Assembly (NCBI GenBank): GCA_016283985.1
Contig: JAEENZ010000013.1
Location: forward strand, 1 to 13,303
Direction: 5' to 3'
Length of the DNA: 13,303 nt
Source of the DNA: Bacteroidales bacterium
GTDB taxonomy: Bacteria > Bacteroidota > Bacteroidia > Bacteroidales > UBA932
The notes below the pieces were generated by a model, which saw only the letters and a program-made list of their open reading frames with translations, had not been told where the DNA came from and did no database searches. A program made the position numbers and the translations under genes. This document shows positions 1-6,776 of this stretch, piece after piece; within the stretch, counting starts at the first letter, position 1; every line of letters starts with the position of its first letter.

Positions 1-184
1 CGATCACCTGCCCGGTCTTCACCTTGTCTCCCACTTCCACTATCGGCTTTGCGGGAGCACCAAGGTGCTGTGCCATAGACACATACATCGTTTCCGGCAG
101 GGGCAGCACTTCGATGGCGCATCCACGCGCCAGCTTCGCATCGTCCGGATGGACTCCGCCGATTGCAAACGTTATCTTACTCAT
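1..184 (-). CDS. rnfC: RnfC, electron transport complex subunit C (partial, N-terminal 61 codons)
   Basis: This is the 5' end of a gene that runs off the left edge. The start is an ATG at 184-182, and the visible protein begins MSKITFAIGGVHPDD. It continues to a segment containing KPIVEVGDKVKTGQVI, which resembles the N-terminal barrel-sandwich (biotinyl-like) part of RnfC. RnfC is the NADH/flavin-binding peripheral subunit of the Rnf complex, which couples ferredoxin:NAD+ electron transfer to ion pumping at the inner membrane. The start overlaps the last 8 bases of rnfB, and a strong AAGGAGG sits 6 nt before it. That supports both the chosen start and translation coupled to rnfB. Only the first part is visible, so the downstream Fe-S cluster motifs cannot be checked. 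The identification rests on this N-terminus plus its position after rnfB. Confidence 0.85.
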   Translation of the reverse strand, partial: MSKITFAIGGVHPDDAKLARGCAIEVLPLPETMYVSMAQHLGAPAKPIVEVGDKVKTGQVI

Positions 185-1061
185 TGGGAACCTCCTTTTT
201 ACGTGCAGCAACACGTGCCTTTATGCCTTCGCGGTCGAGCTCCTTCGGGAAGTTCACCCCGTGGATGGCGCCCGTCGGGCACATCGCCTCGCACTCGCGG
301 CAAAGCTTGCACTTCGCCGGGTCGATATACGCCAGATTGTTCTCCAGCGTGATAGCCTCGTGCGTGCAGGTCTTCACGCAGATGCCGCAGCCTATGCAGG
401 CATTTCCGCATGCCTTCTTTGCAGCGGGGCCCTTGTCGGTATTGCGGCAGGACACGAACTCGCGCATGCCGCGCGGGCCCTTCGCCCGCAGTTCGATGAG
501 CTTCTTGGGGCAGGCTGCGACGCACTTTCCGCAAGCCACGCACTTCGCATCATCCACCACCGGCAGGCCGGTTTCGGGATTCATGCTGAGAGCGCCGAAC
601 TCGCAGACGGCAACGCAGTCTCCGCAGCCGAGGCAGCCGAACGAGCAGCCGGTGTCGCCGCTGTAAAGGGCGGCCTTCACGCGGCAGCTTGCGGCTCCGT
701 CGTAAACATTGATCTTGGGGCGCACGGCGCAAGTGCCATTGCATCGCACCACGGCAACCTGGGGAGCCTTCTCCACCATCTCGATTCCGAGGATGGCGGC
801 GACCTGCTTCATCACCTCATTTCCCCCGACAGGGCAGAAGTGCGCGCTCAGGTCGGCAGCCTTGACGGCCGTATCGGCGAAAGCATGGCATCCGGCGTAG
901 CCGCATCCACCGCAGTTCGCACCCGGCAGAGTCTTCTCGACCAGCTCGATGCGGGGATCTTCCTCAACCTTGAATTTCTTGGCGATGAAGAAGAGCATCA
1001 GGGCCAGTACGAGGCCGAGCCCGGCCAGGATAACGATAGTCCAGATAACGATAGAATCCAT
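177..1061 (-). CDS. rnfB: RnfB, electron transport complex subunit B (polyferredoxin)
   Basis: RnfB is the membrane-anchored iron-sulfur subunit of the Rnf complex and carries electrons between ferredoxin and the membrane subunits. The 294-residue protein starts with one hydrophobic helix (about residues 4-27). A four-cysteine Fe-S domain follows (C50, C53, C58, C76, within NCGGCGYAGC). Four ferredoxin-like CxxCxxCxxxC groups come next: C143/146/149/153, C174/177/180/184, C222/225/228/232 and C251/254/257/261. Extra cysteines at 107, 111, 126, 139, 205 and 218 also occur. It is longer and richer in clusters than the roughly 190-residue enterobacterial RsxB, and resembles the polyferredoxin forms of anaerobes. 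The ATG at 1061 forms TAATG with the rseC stop and has GGAG 5 nt upstream. The 3' end overlaps rnfC by 8 nt. Confidence 0.96.
   Translation of the reverse strand: MDSIVIWTIVILAGLGLVLALMLFFIAKKFKVEEDPRIELVEKTLPGANCGGCGYAGCHAFADTAVKAADLSAHFCPVGGNEVMKQVAAILGIEMVEKAPQVAVVRCNGTCAVRPKINVYDGAASCRVKAALYSGDTGCSFGCLGCGDCVAVCEFGALSMNPETGLPVVDDAKCVACGKCVAACPKKLIELRAKGPRGMREFVSCRNTDKGPAAKKACGNACIGCGICVKTCTHEAITLENNLAYIDPAKCKLCRECEAMCPTGAIHGVNFPKELDREGIKARVAARKKEVPNE
191..197 (-). promoter_or_regulatory. Strong Shine-Dalgarno site of rnfC
   Basis: On the minus strand this reads AAGGAGG and ends 6 nt before the ATG at 184. It lies inside the last codons of rnfB (KKEVPNE). It is a near-perfect anti-16S match, and it is notable because most other starts in the window (alaS, M23, dnaB, zinc-ribbon gene) have no such site. 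It fixes the rnfC start. Confidence 0.75.
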
Positions 1062-1477
1062 TATTTCTCCTTTATGTAAAAAGAATATTCATTCCGCAGC
1101 TTGTCCCTGAAAAGCAGGAGGACAAGATAGTAGAGGGCTACGGCACCTATGGCGACCAGCCCGGAGGCCAGTTCGGACATTCCGGCGGCATTCAGTCCCA
1201 GCAGCACTGCAAGCAGCACCGCCAGGGGGATGGCATAGGCCAGCCATACGGCCTTGAAGCCCATGGAGCGTTTCAGCAGTACCTGCACCTCCTGGCCCAC
1301 GGTCCAGTCCCCCATGGTAGCGGGAACGGTAATGGCCTTGTGGGTGGCGTCCGCAGTGCCGCACATTCCGGCGGCATGGCATGAAGAGCAAGCGGACTCC
1401 GCCACGATCTCTACCGTGATGAAGTCCGCATCGATTGCAACTATTTTCCCTATATGGGAGATCTCCGGGACGGACAT
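1061..1477 (-). CDS. RseC/MucC family protein (SoxR-reducing system / Rnf-associated)
   Basis: This is a 138-residue protein of the RseC family. Family members are small inner-membrane proteins linked to SoxR reduction by Rsx/Rnf in enterobacteria, and are often encoded beside rnfB in Bacteroidota. The N-terminal part has the family pattern HIGKIVAID followed by a cysteine group (C30, C33, C39 in ACSSCHAAGMC). Two transmembrane helices follow at about residues 76-94 and 104-122, and the tail is charged. I chose the ATG at 1477, 4 nt after the dnaB stop. An in-frame TTG at 1492 would add five residues and overlap dnaB by 11 nt, but has no better support. The stop overlaps the rnfB start as TAATG. 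A role in maturation or redox control of the Rnf complex is inferred from family and position. Confidence 0.88.
   Translation of the reverse strand: MSVPEISHIGKIVAIDADFITVEIVAESACSSCHAAGMCGTADATHKAITVPATMGDWTVGQEVQVLLKRSMGFKAVWLAYAIPLAVLLAVLLGLNAAGMSELASGLVAIGAVALYYLVLLLFRDKLRNEYSFYIKEK
1067..1073 (-). promoter_or_regulatory. Shine-Dalgarno site of rnfB
   Basis: The minus strand reads AAAGGAG here, with GGAG ending 5 nt before the rnfB ATG at 1061. It lies within the last codons of rseC. With the rnfC site it makes this a locally SD-rich part of the run. Confidence 0.65.
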
Positions 1478-1481
1478 AGGC

Positions 1482-2927
1482 CTACTGTTCAAAGTCGTTG
1501 TTCATCGCAGAAGCGACGGGGCCCTGCTGGGCATACAGCACGTCGTTCATCTCGAGGAACCTGACGCGTTCGCTCTTGAAGACCATGTCGATGTCGCGGG
1601 TTTCACCGTTACGGTGCTTTGCGATGATGATCTGAGTCTTCTCCTTATCTTCCGGGTTTTCGGACAGGCCGACATAGTCCGGACGGTGGATGAAGATGAC
1701 CATGTCCGCATCCTGCTCGATTGCTCCGGATTCGCGGAGGTCGCTGAGCATAGGCTTGCCTGCACCGCCCGTGCGCTGGACGGTCTGGCGGGAGAGCTGG
1801 GACAGTGCGATGATGGGAACGTCCAGCTCCTTCGCGGTGGCCTTCAGGGTGCGGGAAACCGCGGCGACTTCCTGCTCGCGCAGGCCGCGCAGTTCAGGGG
1901 GGCCCTGCATCAGCTGGAGGTAGTCCACGACTATCAGCCTCACGCCCTTGTTCTTCACCAGGTTCTTGGCCTTGGTGCGGAACTCCATGATGGGGAGGCC
2001 GGGGGTGTCGTCGATGTAGAGGGGGGCCTTGGCCAGATCCTTGATCTTGTATTCCAACTGCTCCCACTCGTACTGCTCCAGGCGGATGGCTCCCTTGATC
2101 TTGTCCGCACTCAGGCCGGTCTCGCTGATGGCGAGACGCTTGGCGAGCTGGGTGGCGGACATTTCCAGGGAGAAGAATGCCACGGGCATGTGGTGGTCGA
2201 CGGCCGCATTACGCGCGATGTTGAGCGAGAATGCGGTCTTACCCACGGAAGGACGGGCGGCGAGGATGATGAGGTCGCTCGGCTGCCATCCCTGGGTAAT
2301 CTGGTCCAGGGTGGGGAACCCGGAAGGAACCCCGCTCAGACCTGTGGAATCCTGGCGCTCCTGGATGTCGGAGATGACGTCGTTGAGCACGGATCCGATT
2401 TCCTGCACGTCCTTGCGGACGTTGTTCTGAACGGCCTCGTACACCTTCGACTGGGCCATGTCGATGAGGTCGTCGACATTGACCGAATCGTCGAAGGCAT
2501 CCTTGAGGATGGCGTAGGAAGCGGTGATAAGGTCCCTCTGGATAGCCTTCTGCTTGAGGATCTTGATGTAGTACTCGATGTGCGCGGCGGAACCAACCCT
2601 CTCGGAGTAGTTCGCCAGCACCACGGATCCGCCCACGGCCTCCAGGTTGCCCAGGGCCTTGAGCTTTTCGCTCACCGTTATGATATCGAGGGACGTGTGC
2701 TCCTGCACGAGTTTGCTCATCGCCTCGAAGATCATCTGGTTCTTCTTGTCGTAGAAGCAGTCTTTGGTGAGCTCCGCCATCGAAGCGTCCACAACCGCCG
2801 GCTCGAGCAGCATGGCACCGAGCACGGCCTCTTCCGCCTCCAGGGCCTGAGGGGGTTTGTTCCCTATCTCGAGCCCGAGGGTGTCGATGTTCGGCTGTGC
2901 CTTGCGGCGTGTCTTCTGCTCTGCCAT
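1482..2927 (-). CDS. dnaB: Replicative DNA helicase DnaB
   Basis: DnaB is the hexameric helicase that unwinds DNA at the replication fork. The 481-residue protein has the N-terminal primase-interacting domain (about 25-130, with the PPQALEAEEAVLGAML start), a linker, and a RecA-like core. The Walker A motif is ARPSVGKT (224-231), FFSLEMS is at 251-257, and Walker B is LIVVDYLQLM (331-340, D335). ALSQLSR (374-380, Q377) and SDLRESGAIEQDAD (395-408) follow, and the KHRNGETRD segment carries the likely arginine finger R439. The frame is uninterrupted and has no intein. The ATG at 2927 lies 6 nt after the zinc-ribbon gene stop, without a clear Shine-Dalgarno. Its place in a run with rnf genes suggests co-transcription. 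Confidence 0.98.
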   Translation of the reverse strand: MAEQKTRRKAQPNIDTLGLEIGNKPPQALEAEEAVLGAMLLEPAVVDASMAELTKDCFYDKKNQMIFEAMSKLVQEHTSLDIITVSEKLKALGNLEAVGGSVVLANYSERVGSAAHIEYYIKILKQKAIQRDLITASYAILKDAFDDSVNVDDLIDMAQSKVYEAVQNNVRKDVQEIGSVLNDVISDIQERQDSTGLSGVPSGFPTLDQITQGWQPSDLIILAARPSVGKTAFSLNIARNAAVDHHMPVAFFSLEMSATQLAKRLAISETGLSADKIKGAIRLEQYEWEQLEYKIKDLAKAPLYIDDTPGLPIMEFRTKAKNLVKNKGVRLIVVDYLQLMQGPPELRGLREQEVAAVSRTLKATAKELDVPIIALSQLSRQTVQRTGGAGKPMLSDLRESGAIEQDADMVIFIHRPDYVGLSENPEDKEKTQIIIAKHRNGETRDIDMVFKSERVRFLEMNDVLYAQQGPVASAMNNDFEQ

Positions 2928-2933
2928 TAGGTC

Positions 2934-3746
2934 TTATATCTCAGGGTTCACGATGATGCGTCCGCAATGCTCGCAGATGACCAGCTTGGTGCCGGATGCT
3001 ATGTCTACGAGGCGCTGGGGAGTGATGGTGTTGAAGCATCCACCGCAAGCCTCACCGTTGTAGACGGGAACCACCGCGAGGTGGTTGTGGGTGCTGTTCT
3101 TGATGCGCTCGTATGCGCTCATGGTGCGGGCGTCCAGCTTGGCGGCCAGGGCGTCGCGCTTGTCGGTGTAGGTCTTTTCTTCGTCTGCGGTCGAGTTGAC
3201 GATGGCAGCGAGCTCCTCGTTCTTTGCGGCGAGGTCTTCGTTACGGACGGAGATGCGCTCTTCGAGCTCCTCGATCTGCTTCTTGTCTTCTACGATGCGT
3301 TCCTTTGCTTCGCCGATGAACTTGTCGGCGATGCGGAGCAGGAGGTTTTCGTTCTCAAGCTCCTTGCTGATGGAGTCGTATTCGCGGCTGTTGGCGATGT
3401 TCTCGAGCTGGGCCTTGTACTTCTCGATGTCACCTTCGTGCTCGGTGATCTTGGCCTTGTTCACCTCGATAGCGGCCTCTTCGCCCTTGATGGCCTCGTT
3501 CAGGCGCTCGATCTTGGCCTTGAAACCCGCAATCTCGCTTTCGAGAGCTGCGACTTCAGCAGGAAGTTCGCCCCTGAGCTGCACCAGCTTGCCGATCTCA
3601 TTGTCGGCTGCCTGGAGCTGATAGAGGACTTTGAGCTTCTCGCTTACGCTGAGATCGGAGTCTGCAAATGATTTCTGCAGGCTGACGAAGGTCTCGCGCG
3701 AATCGTTCGGGGTTTCGACTTTCTTAACTGTTTTCTTGGTTGCCAT
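2934..3746 (-). CDS. Coiled-coil protein with C4-type zinc ribbon (DUF164/CdsZ-like)
   Basis: This 270-residue protein has a long, highly charged coiled coil (about residues 35-205, rich in Glu/Lys/Ala). A C-terminal zinc ribbon follows with C234-x2-C237 and C258-x2-C261 (ACGGC and CEHCG). This matches the DUF164 / C4-type zinc ribbon family (HP0958/FlgZ and CdsZ-like proteins), whose members are thought to bind nucleic acids or act as chaperone-like adaptors. The N-terminus is lysine-rich (MATKKTVKKV). The exact function is not established. It lies 7 nt after the Nif3-like gene, a pairing often seen for these two families. The start has no Shine-Dalgarno, but a 12-bp palindrome and a promoter-like box lie upstream, so it may head its own transcript. 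Confidence 0.9.
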   Translation of the reverse strand: MATKKTVKKVETPNDSRETFVSLQKSFADSDLSVSEKLKVLYQLQAADNEIGKLVQLRGELPAEVAALESEIAGFKAKIERLNEAIKGEEAAIEVNKAKITEHEGDIEKYKAQLENIANSREYDSISKELENENLLLRIADKFIGEAKERIVEDKKQIEELEERISVRNEDLAAKNEELAAIVNSTADEEKTYTDKRDALAAKLDARTMSAYERIKNSTHNHLAVVPVYNGEACGGCFNTITPQRLVDIASGTKLVICEHCGRIIVNPEI

Positions 3747-3747
3747 A

Positions 3748-3759
3748 TTGTAATTACAA
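3748..3759. repeat. 12-bp perfect palindrome before the zinc-ribbon gene
   Basis: TTGTAATTACAA is perfectly self-complementary. It spans the Nif3 stop codon and the 7-nt gap before the zinc-ribbon start, ending 2 nt from the ATG. It could be an operator half-site pair or chance in an A+T-rich patch. No protein partner can be named. Confidence 0.4.
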
Positions 3760-4533
3760 ATAATTTACAGGATTTGCCTTTCCGATATTTTCGGATATAA
3801 GGGTTACAAAGGTAGGAAAATTTTTCCGTATAACGGAAAGGAGAACCTCCGTTATTTCAACTTCCGTTTCAAAATGCCCTGCATCCACTACCATGAAGCC
3901 TTCCGGCTGGAAGAAATAATGATAGGAGACGTCGCCGCAGACATACATCTGGGCACCGGCCTTCATGGCCGCCGGAATCAGCGAAGTGCCCGAGCCGCCG
4001 CATACCGCAATCCTGCTCACAGGGCCTTCCACTGGGGCCGAGCATCGCACGGTGGGGGTTCCCAGGGCCTTCTTCACCAGTGCCACGGCCTCCCTGGACG
4101 GCAGGGGCTCGGGAAGATTTCCGACCGCCCCGAAACCAACGCCTCCATCTTCCGGCGCAAGCACGCGGACATCCTTCAGTCCTATCTTTTCCGCCAGCGC
4201 AAAACTCACTCCGCCCGGGGTCTTGTCGGCGCTGGTATGGCATCCGTAGACGGCCACTCCGTTCTTGACGGCGGCGATCACGGCGGCGGCACCCGGATCC
4301 TCCGGATAGAGGTTACGCAGGGGATGATAAATGAGGGGATGGTGGGTGAGGATCATGTCGCAGCCGCGGCGGACGGCCTCCCCGACCAGGGCGGCGGTGC
4401 AGTCGAATCCTATCAGCACTCCGTGCACTTCCTGCTCGGGAGAGCCCACCTGCAGGCCTGTATTGTCGTATTCGGCCTGGATGTTCGCAGGCGCGAACTC
4501 CTCAATCGCCGCAATGATATCCTTTACTTTCAT
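3754..4533 (-). CDS. Nif3-like dinuclear metal center protein (YbgI/YqfO family)
   Basis: This 259-residue Nif3/GTP cyclohydrolase 1 type 2 homologue belongs to a family that forms hexameric rings with two-metal sites. Its cellular role is still unsettled. Visible metal-site motifs are LTHHPLIYHPL (H64, H65), GCHTSADK (H99, D103) and DAGHFETE (H220, E224), with an N-terminal YDNTGLQVG segment. The length is near that of the compact E. coli YbgI type (about 250). As I recall, many Bacteroidota homologues are about 365 residues with a PII-like insert between the two halves, so this is the short form. The ATG at 4533 overlaps the MerR-type stop as ATGA. The last 25 codons are unusually A+T-rich and hold a promoter-like box. 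Confidence 0.93.
   Translation of the reverse strand: MKVKDIIAAIEEFAPANIQAEYDNTGLQVGSPEQEVHGVLIGFDCTAALVGEAVRRGCDMILTHHPLIYHPLRNLYPEDPGAAAVIAAVKNGVAVYGCHTSADKTPGGVSFALAEKIGLKDVRVLAPEDGGVGFGAVGNLPEPLPSREAVALVKKALGTPTVRCSAPVEGPVSRIAVCGGSGTSLIPAAMKAGAQMYVCGDVSYHYFFQPEGFMVVDAGHFETEVEITEVLLSVIRKNFPTFVTLISENIGKANPVNYL
3807..3814 (-). promoter_or_regulatory. Putative internal promoter (-7 box) inside the 3' end of the Nif3 gene
   Basis: The minus strand reads TACCTTTG, an exact match to the Bacteroidota -7 consensus TAnnTTTG. It sits in an A+T-rich stretch within an otherwise G+C-rich coding region. It would start transcription near 3800, about 55 nt before the zinc-ribbon ATG at 3746. No clear TTTG -33 element is seen. 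A 7-bp inverted repeat with a 3-nt loop (3823-3839) lies just upstream. It would feed the zinc-ribbon gene, dnaB, rseC and rnf genes. Confidence 0.4.
3823..3839. repeat. Short inverted repeat within the 3' end of the Nif3 gene
   Basis: TTTCCGT and ACGGAAA are perfect 7-bp arms around ATA. The repeat lies 9 nt upstream of the TACCTTTG box, where a regulator could bind relative to that promoter. It may be incidental, because the arms are short. Confidence 0.35.
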
Positions 4534-4847
4534 AGCCCCTTACGGATTTCTACAAGTTGCTCACGGATGTTCTTGAGGGATTCCAGCGCACGGACGCGCT
4601 TGTCGACGGACGCCCTGTCGGCGGCAAGCTGCTTCGCGGTCCCGTCGAGGGTCAGGCCCTTCTCCTTCAGGAGGTAGTGGATCTGCTTGAAGGTCTCGAT
4701 GTCCTCCGGGGTGAAGCGGCGGTCGCCGCGGGTCGTGCGTGTAGTTTTCAGGAACTTTTCGAAGTATCCCGACCAGTAGCGCACGGCGGAGACGTTCTCT
4801 CCGAGAATCTCCGCGGTCTCTCCGATGGTGTAGAACAGTTTACTCAT
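4530..4847 (-). CDS. Small MerR-family transcriptional regulator
   Basis: This 105-residue protein has an N-terminal winged helix-turn-helix of the MerR type: FYTIGETAEILGENVSAVRYW (residues 5-25), then the wing with RGDRRFTPEDIE (about 40-51), then a short helical dimerisation segment. There is no C-terminal effector-binding domain or cysteine cluster, so no ligand can be predicted. Such short MerR proteins next to alaS and M23 peptidase genes recur in Bacteroidota. The gene lies 3 nt after the second M23 gene and overlaps the Nif3 start by 4 nt (ATGA), so it is probably translationally coupled. Its targets are unknown. Self-regulation of this run or another target is possible. Confidence 0.9.
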   Translation of the reverse strand: MSKLFYTIGETAEILGENVSAVRYWSGYFEKFLKTTRTTRGDRRFTPEDIETFKQIHYLLKEKGLTLDGTAKQLAADRASVDKRVRALESLKNIREQLVEIRKGL

Positions 4848-4850
4848 ATG

Positions 4851-5810
4851 TTAATCCATTGATTGTCTGGTGTTTATCGACATGAAGAGGAAGTTTGGAT
4901 ACTCCTCCGGGCTTACCGATCCGAAGAGGTAGTTCACCGGATCGCGGAACGCGCCCCAGAACTTCACTTCATAGTGCAGGTGCGGGGCGTAGGCGCCTCC
5001 GGACATTCCAACGGTCGCTATCTTCCCGCCGCGGCGCACCTTCTGGCCCTTCGTGACGAATATCTCGTCCAGATGCAGGTAGCGCGTGACGTATCCTCCG
5101 GTATGCCTGATGGTTACGGTGTTCCCTTCTCCCTTGGAAGAGTGCACCACATCCTCCACCATACCATCCGCCGGAGCGAATACCGGCGAGCCCTGCGGCA
5201 CGATGAAATCCAGCCCGTGATGGTTCACCGCCGTCTTGTAGAAAGGATTGAGCCGGGAACCCGTGGATGCACCTATCTGGGGATAGGACACTTCCTTCAC
5301 AGGAATGGCCATGGGCGGCATCACGAAGCCGTTCTTCCCCATTGTCCTGTAGATCTTTTCGAATGCAGCATCCACTTCGGAGGCGGTTTTCAGGAGGGCG
5401 TCCGCCTTCCGGGTGGTGTAGGTCACGATTCTCGTATCCGGGATGGTATCCGCACCGAAGAGGAAATCCAGCGAACCCACCGGATCCACCGGCGGGGCCA
5501 CGGTATGGAAAACCTCATCATAGATGCGGCTGTCCTTCAGGGCCAGGATGTCGATTGACTCGGAAAGCAGGTCCTGCTCCTTCGGGATGGATGCGAACAC
5601 CTTCTCGTACTGGCGGTTCTCGCGGCGGAGGCGCTTCTCCGTATCGGTGCTCAGCACCAGGGAGAGGATGAGATAGAGCACAATAAACAGCGAAACCGAC
5701 ACCAGGATCACCCTCACTACGGACCAGATAGTGGTCCATACCGAGCGCGAGATCTTGCGTACCGTCATCGCGGCTGCATCGAAAGTATACAGTAACCTCT
5801 TCTTACTCAT
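4851..5810 (-). CDS. M23 family (LytM-type) peptidase, membrane-anchored, second copy
   Basis: This 319-residue type II membrane protein has a basic cytoplasmic N-terminus, one helix at about residues 32-54, a short coiled coil (56-75), and a periplasmic C-terminal LytM domain (about 175-295). The zinc-site motifs are intact: H197-x-G-L-D201 (HHGLD), H246 (YLHLDE) and H277-L-H279 (PHLHYEV). This predicts an active murein endopeptidase that cuts peptide cross-links in the cell wall, or a wall-remodelling factor. It overlaps the upstream M23 gene by 4 nt (ATGA) and is probably an old tandem paralogue. The two have the same layout, but their sequences differ strongly outside the catalytic domain. 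No cleavable signal peptide is evident, so anchorage at the inner membrane is likely. Confidence 0.94.
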   Translation of the reverse strand: MSKKRLLYTFDAAAMTVRKISRSVWTTIWSVVRVILVSVSLFIVLYLILSLVLSTDTEKRLRRENRQYEKVFASIPKEQDLLSESIDILALKDSRIYDEVFHTVAPPVDPVGSLDFLFGADTIPDTRIVTYTTRKADALLKTASEVDAAFEKIYRTMGKNGFVMPPMAIPVKEVSYPQIGASTGSRLNPFYKTAVNHHGLDFIVPQGSPVFAPADGMVEDVVHSSKGEGNTVTIRHTGGYVTRYLHLDEIFVTKGQKVRRGGKIATVGMSGGAYAPHLHYEVKFWGAFRDPVNYLFGSVSPEEYPNFLFMSINTRQSMD

Positions 5811-6775
5811 CGGCCGTGCTCTTTTAGCAGTTCGAGGGTGGATTTCTTCCGGGTGCCGGATTCCTCCCTACGCCTGGTTATCATCGCTATGTATTCCTCA
5901 ACCGTCATGTCGAGGTTCATGTAACTGTACGGATTGATGGCGTTGCCCTTGTAGAGCACCTCGTAATGCAGGTGCGGGCCGGTCGCCTTGCCGGTCTTGC
6001 CTATGGCTCCGATCTGGTCGCCGCGCGTCACCTTCATCCCTTTGGCCACGTCGATGCGGCTCAGGTGGGCGTATCGCGTGCGGTATCCGAAACCATGGTC
6101 TATGATTATCTCGTTGCCGTAACCGGTGAATCCGTAATTCACCTTCTCCACCACGCCGTCGCCGGTCACATAAACGGGATAGCCGACGTCCGCGGCGAAG
6201 TCCTGGCCGGAATGGAAGCGGGTGCCTCCATATACCGGGTCGGTACGGTATCCGAACGGGCTGGCCATGCGGTAGGAGCCCTTCTTGGGGAGGATGGGAG
6301 GCACCGCCGGGATGTGCGAAACCATGTCTCCCGCATTCAGCGCAATGCCGTAAACCTCATCGAGGGCCATGCTCTGCACATATGCCCTCTTGGTCAGCGA
6401 GTTGATACGCGCCGTGAGCGCATCGGCCTGGGGGTCGGGCTTGGCAGCCTTCACCTCATCTGGAATCACGTTCATGCCGAAAATGGAACGATATACATGA
6501 TCGTCGCGTTCCTCGATACCCTGAAGCGTCTCCTCGCAAATATCCAGCTGGCGTTCCGCAAGGGCAATCTTCGACTGCCACATCGCATTCTCCTTCTTCA
6601 GGCGGGCGGTTTTGGGAAGATCCCACCCGAGGACGGACGTATAGAGCCAGAAATACAGGAAACACAGCCCCGCTGCAACGATTATGCTCAATCCGCTTCT
6701 GACATATTTTGCGTAGCGGGGTTCCTCGCGGACCTCGTACTGCAAAGTGATGGGATTGAACACGTAATTAGCCAT
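5807..6775 (-). CDS. M23 family (LytM-type) peptidase, membrane-anchored, first copy
   Basis: This 322-residue protein has a cytoplasmic tail of about 26 residues, a transmembrane helix at 27-48, a helical stalk (55-90), and a LytM peptidase domain at about 167-285. The metal and catalytic residues are complete: H188-S-G-Q-D192, H237 (YAHLSR) and H268-L-H270 (PHLHYEV). It is predicted to be a D,D-endopeptidase acting on peptidoglycan from the periplasmic face of the inner membrane. A charged helical tail (about 297-322) follows the domain. The ATG at 6775 lies 1 nt after the stop of the LptG-Fmt frame and has no Shine-Dalgarno, so translation probably depends on the upstream gene. Together with the next gene it forms a tandem pair that may act jointly. 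Confidence 0.94.
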   Translation of the reverse strand: MANYVFNPITLQYEVREEPRYAKYVRSGLSIIVAAGLCFLYFWLYTSVLGWDLPKTARLKKENAMWQSKIALAERQLDICEETLQGIEERDDHVYRSIFGMNVIPDEVKAAKPDPQADALTARINSLTKRAYVQSMALDEVYGIALNAGDMVSHIPAVPPILPKKGSYRMASPFGYRTDPVYGGTRFHSGQDFAADVGYPVYVTGDGVVEKVNYGFTGYGNEIIIDHGFGYRTRYAHLSRIDVAKGMKVTRGDQIGAIGKTGKATGPHLHYEVLYKGNAINPYSYMNLDMTVEEYIAMITRRREESGTRKKSTLELLKEHGR

Positions 6776-6776
6776 A

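Noticed and set aside
24..1079. A 351-codon plus-strand frame opposite rnfB/rnfC
   Set aside because: It is Ala/His-rich without any domain, and the minus strand encodes the cysteine-patterned RnfB.
1477..1492. TTG start for the RseC-family gene giving five extra residues
   Set aside because: It overlaps dnaB and adds no conserved sequence. The ATG at 1477 is 4 nt after the dnaB stop and suits the family start.
1254..2930. A 558-codon open frame on the plus strand opposite rseC/dnaB
   Set aside because: It is an antisense shadow of dnaB with no family features. The minus strand carries unmistakable helicase motifs.
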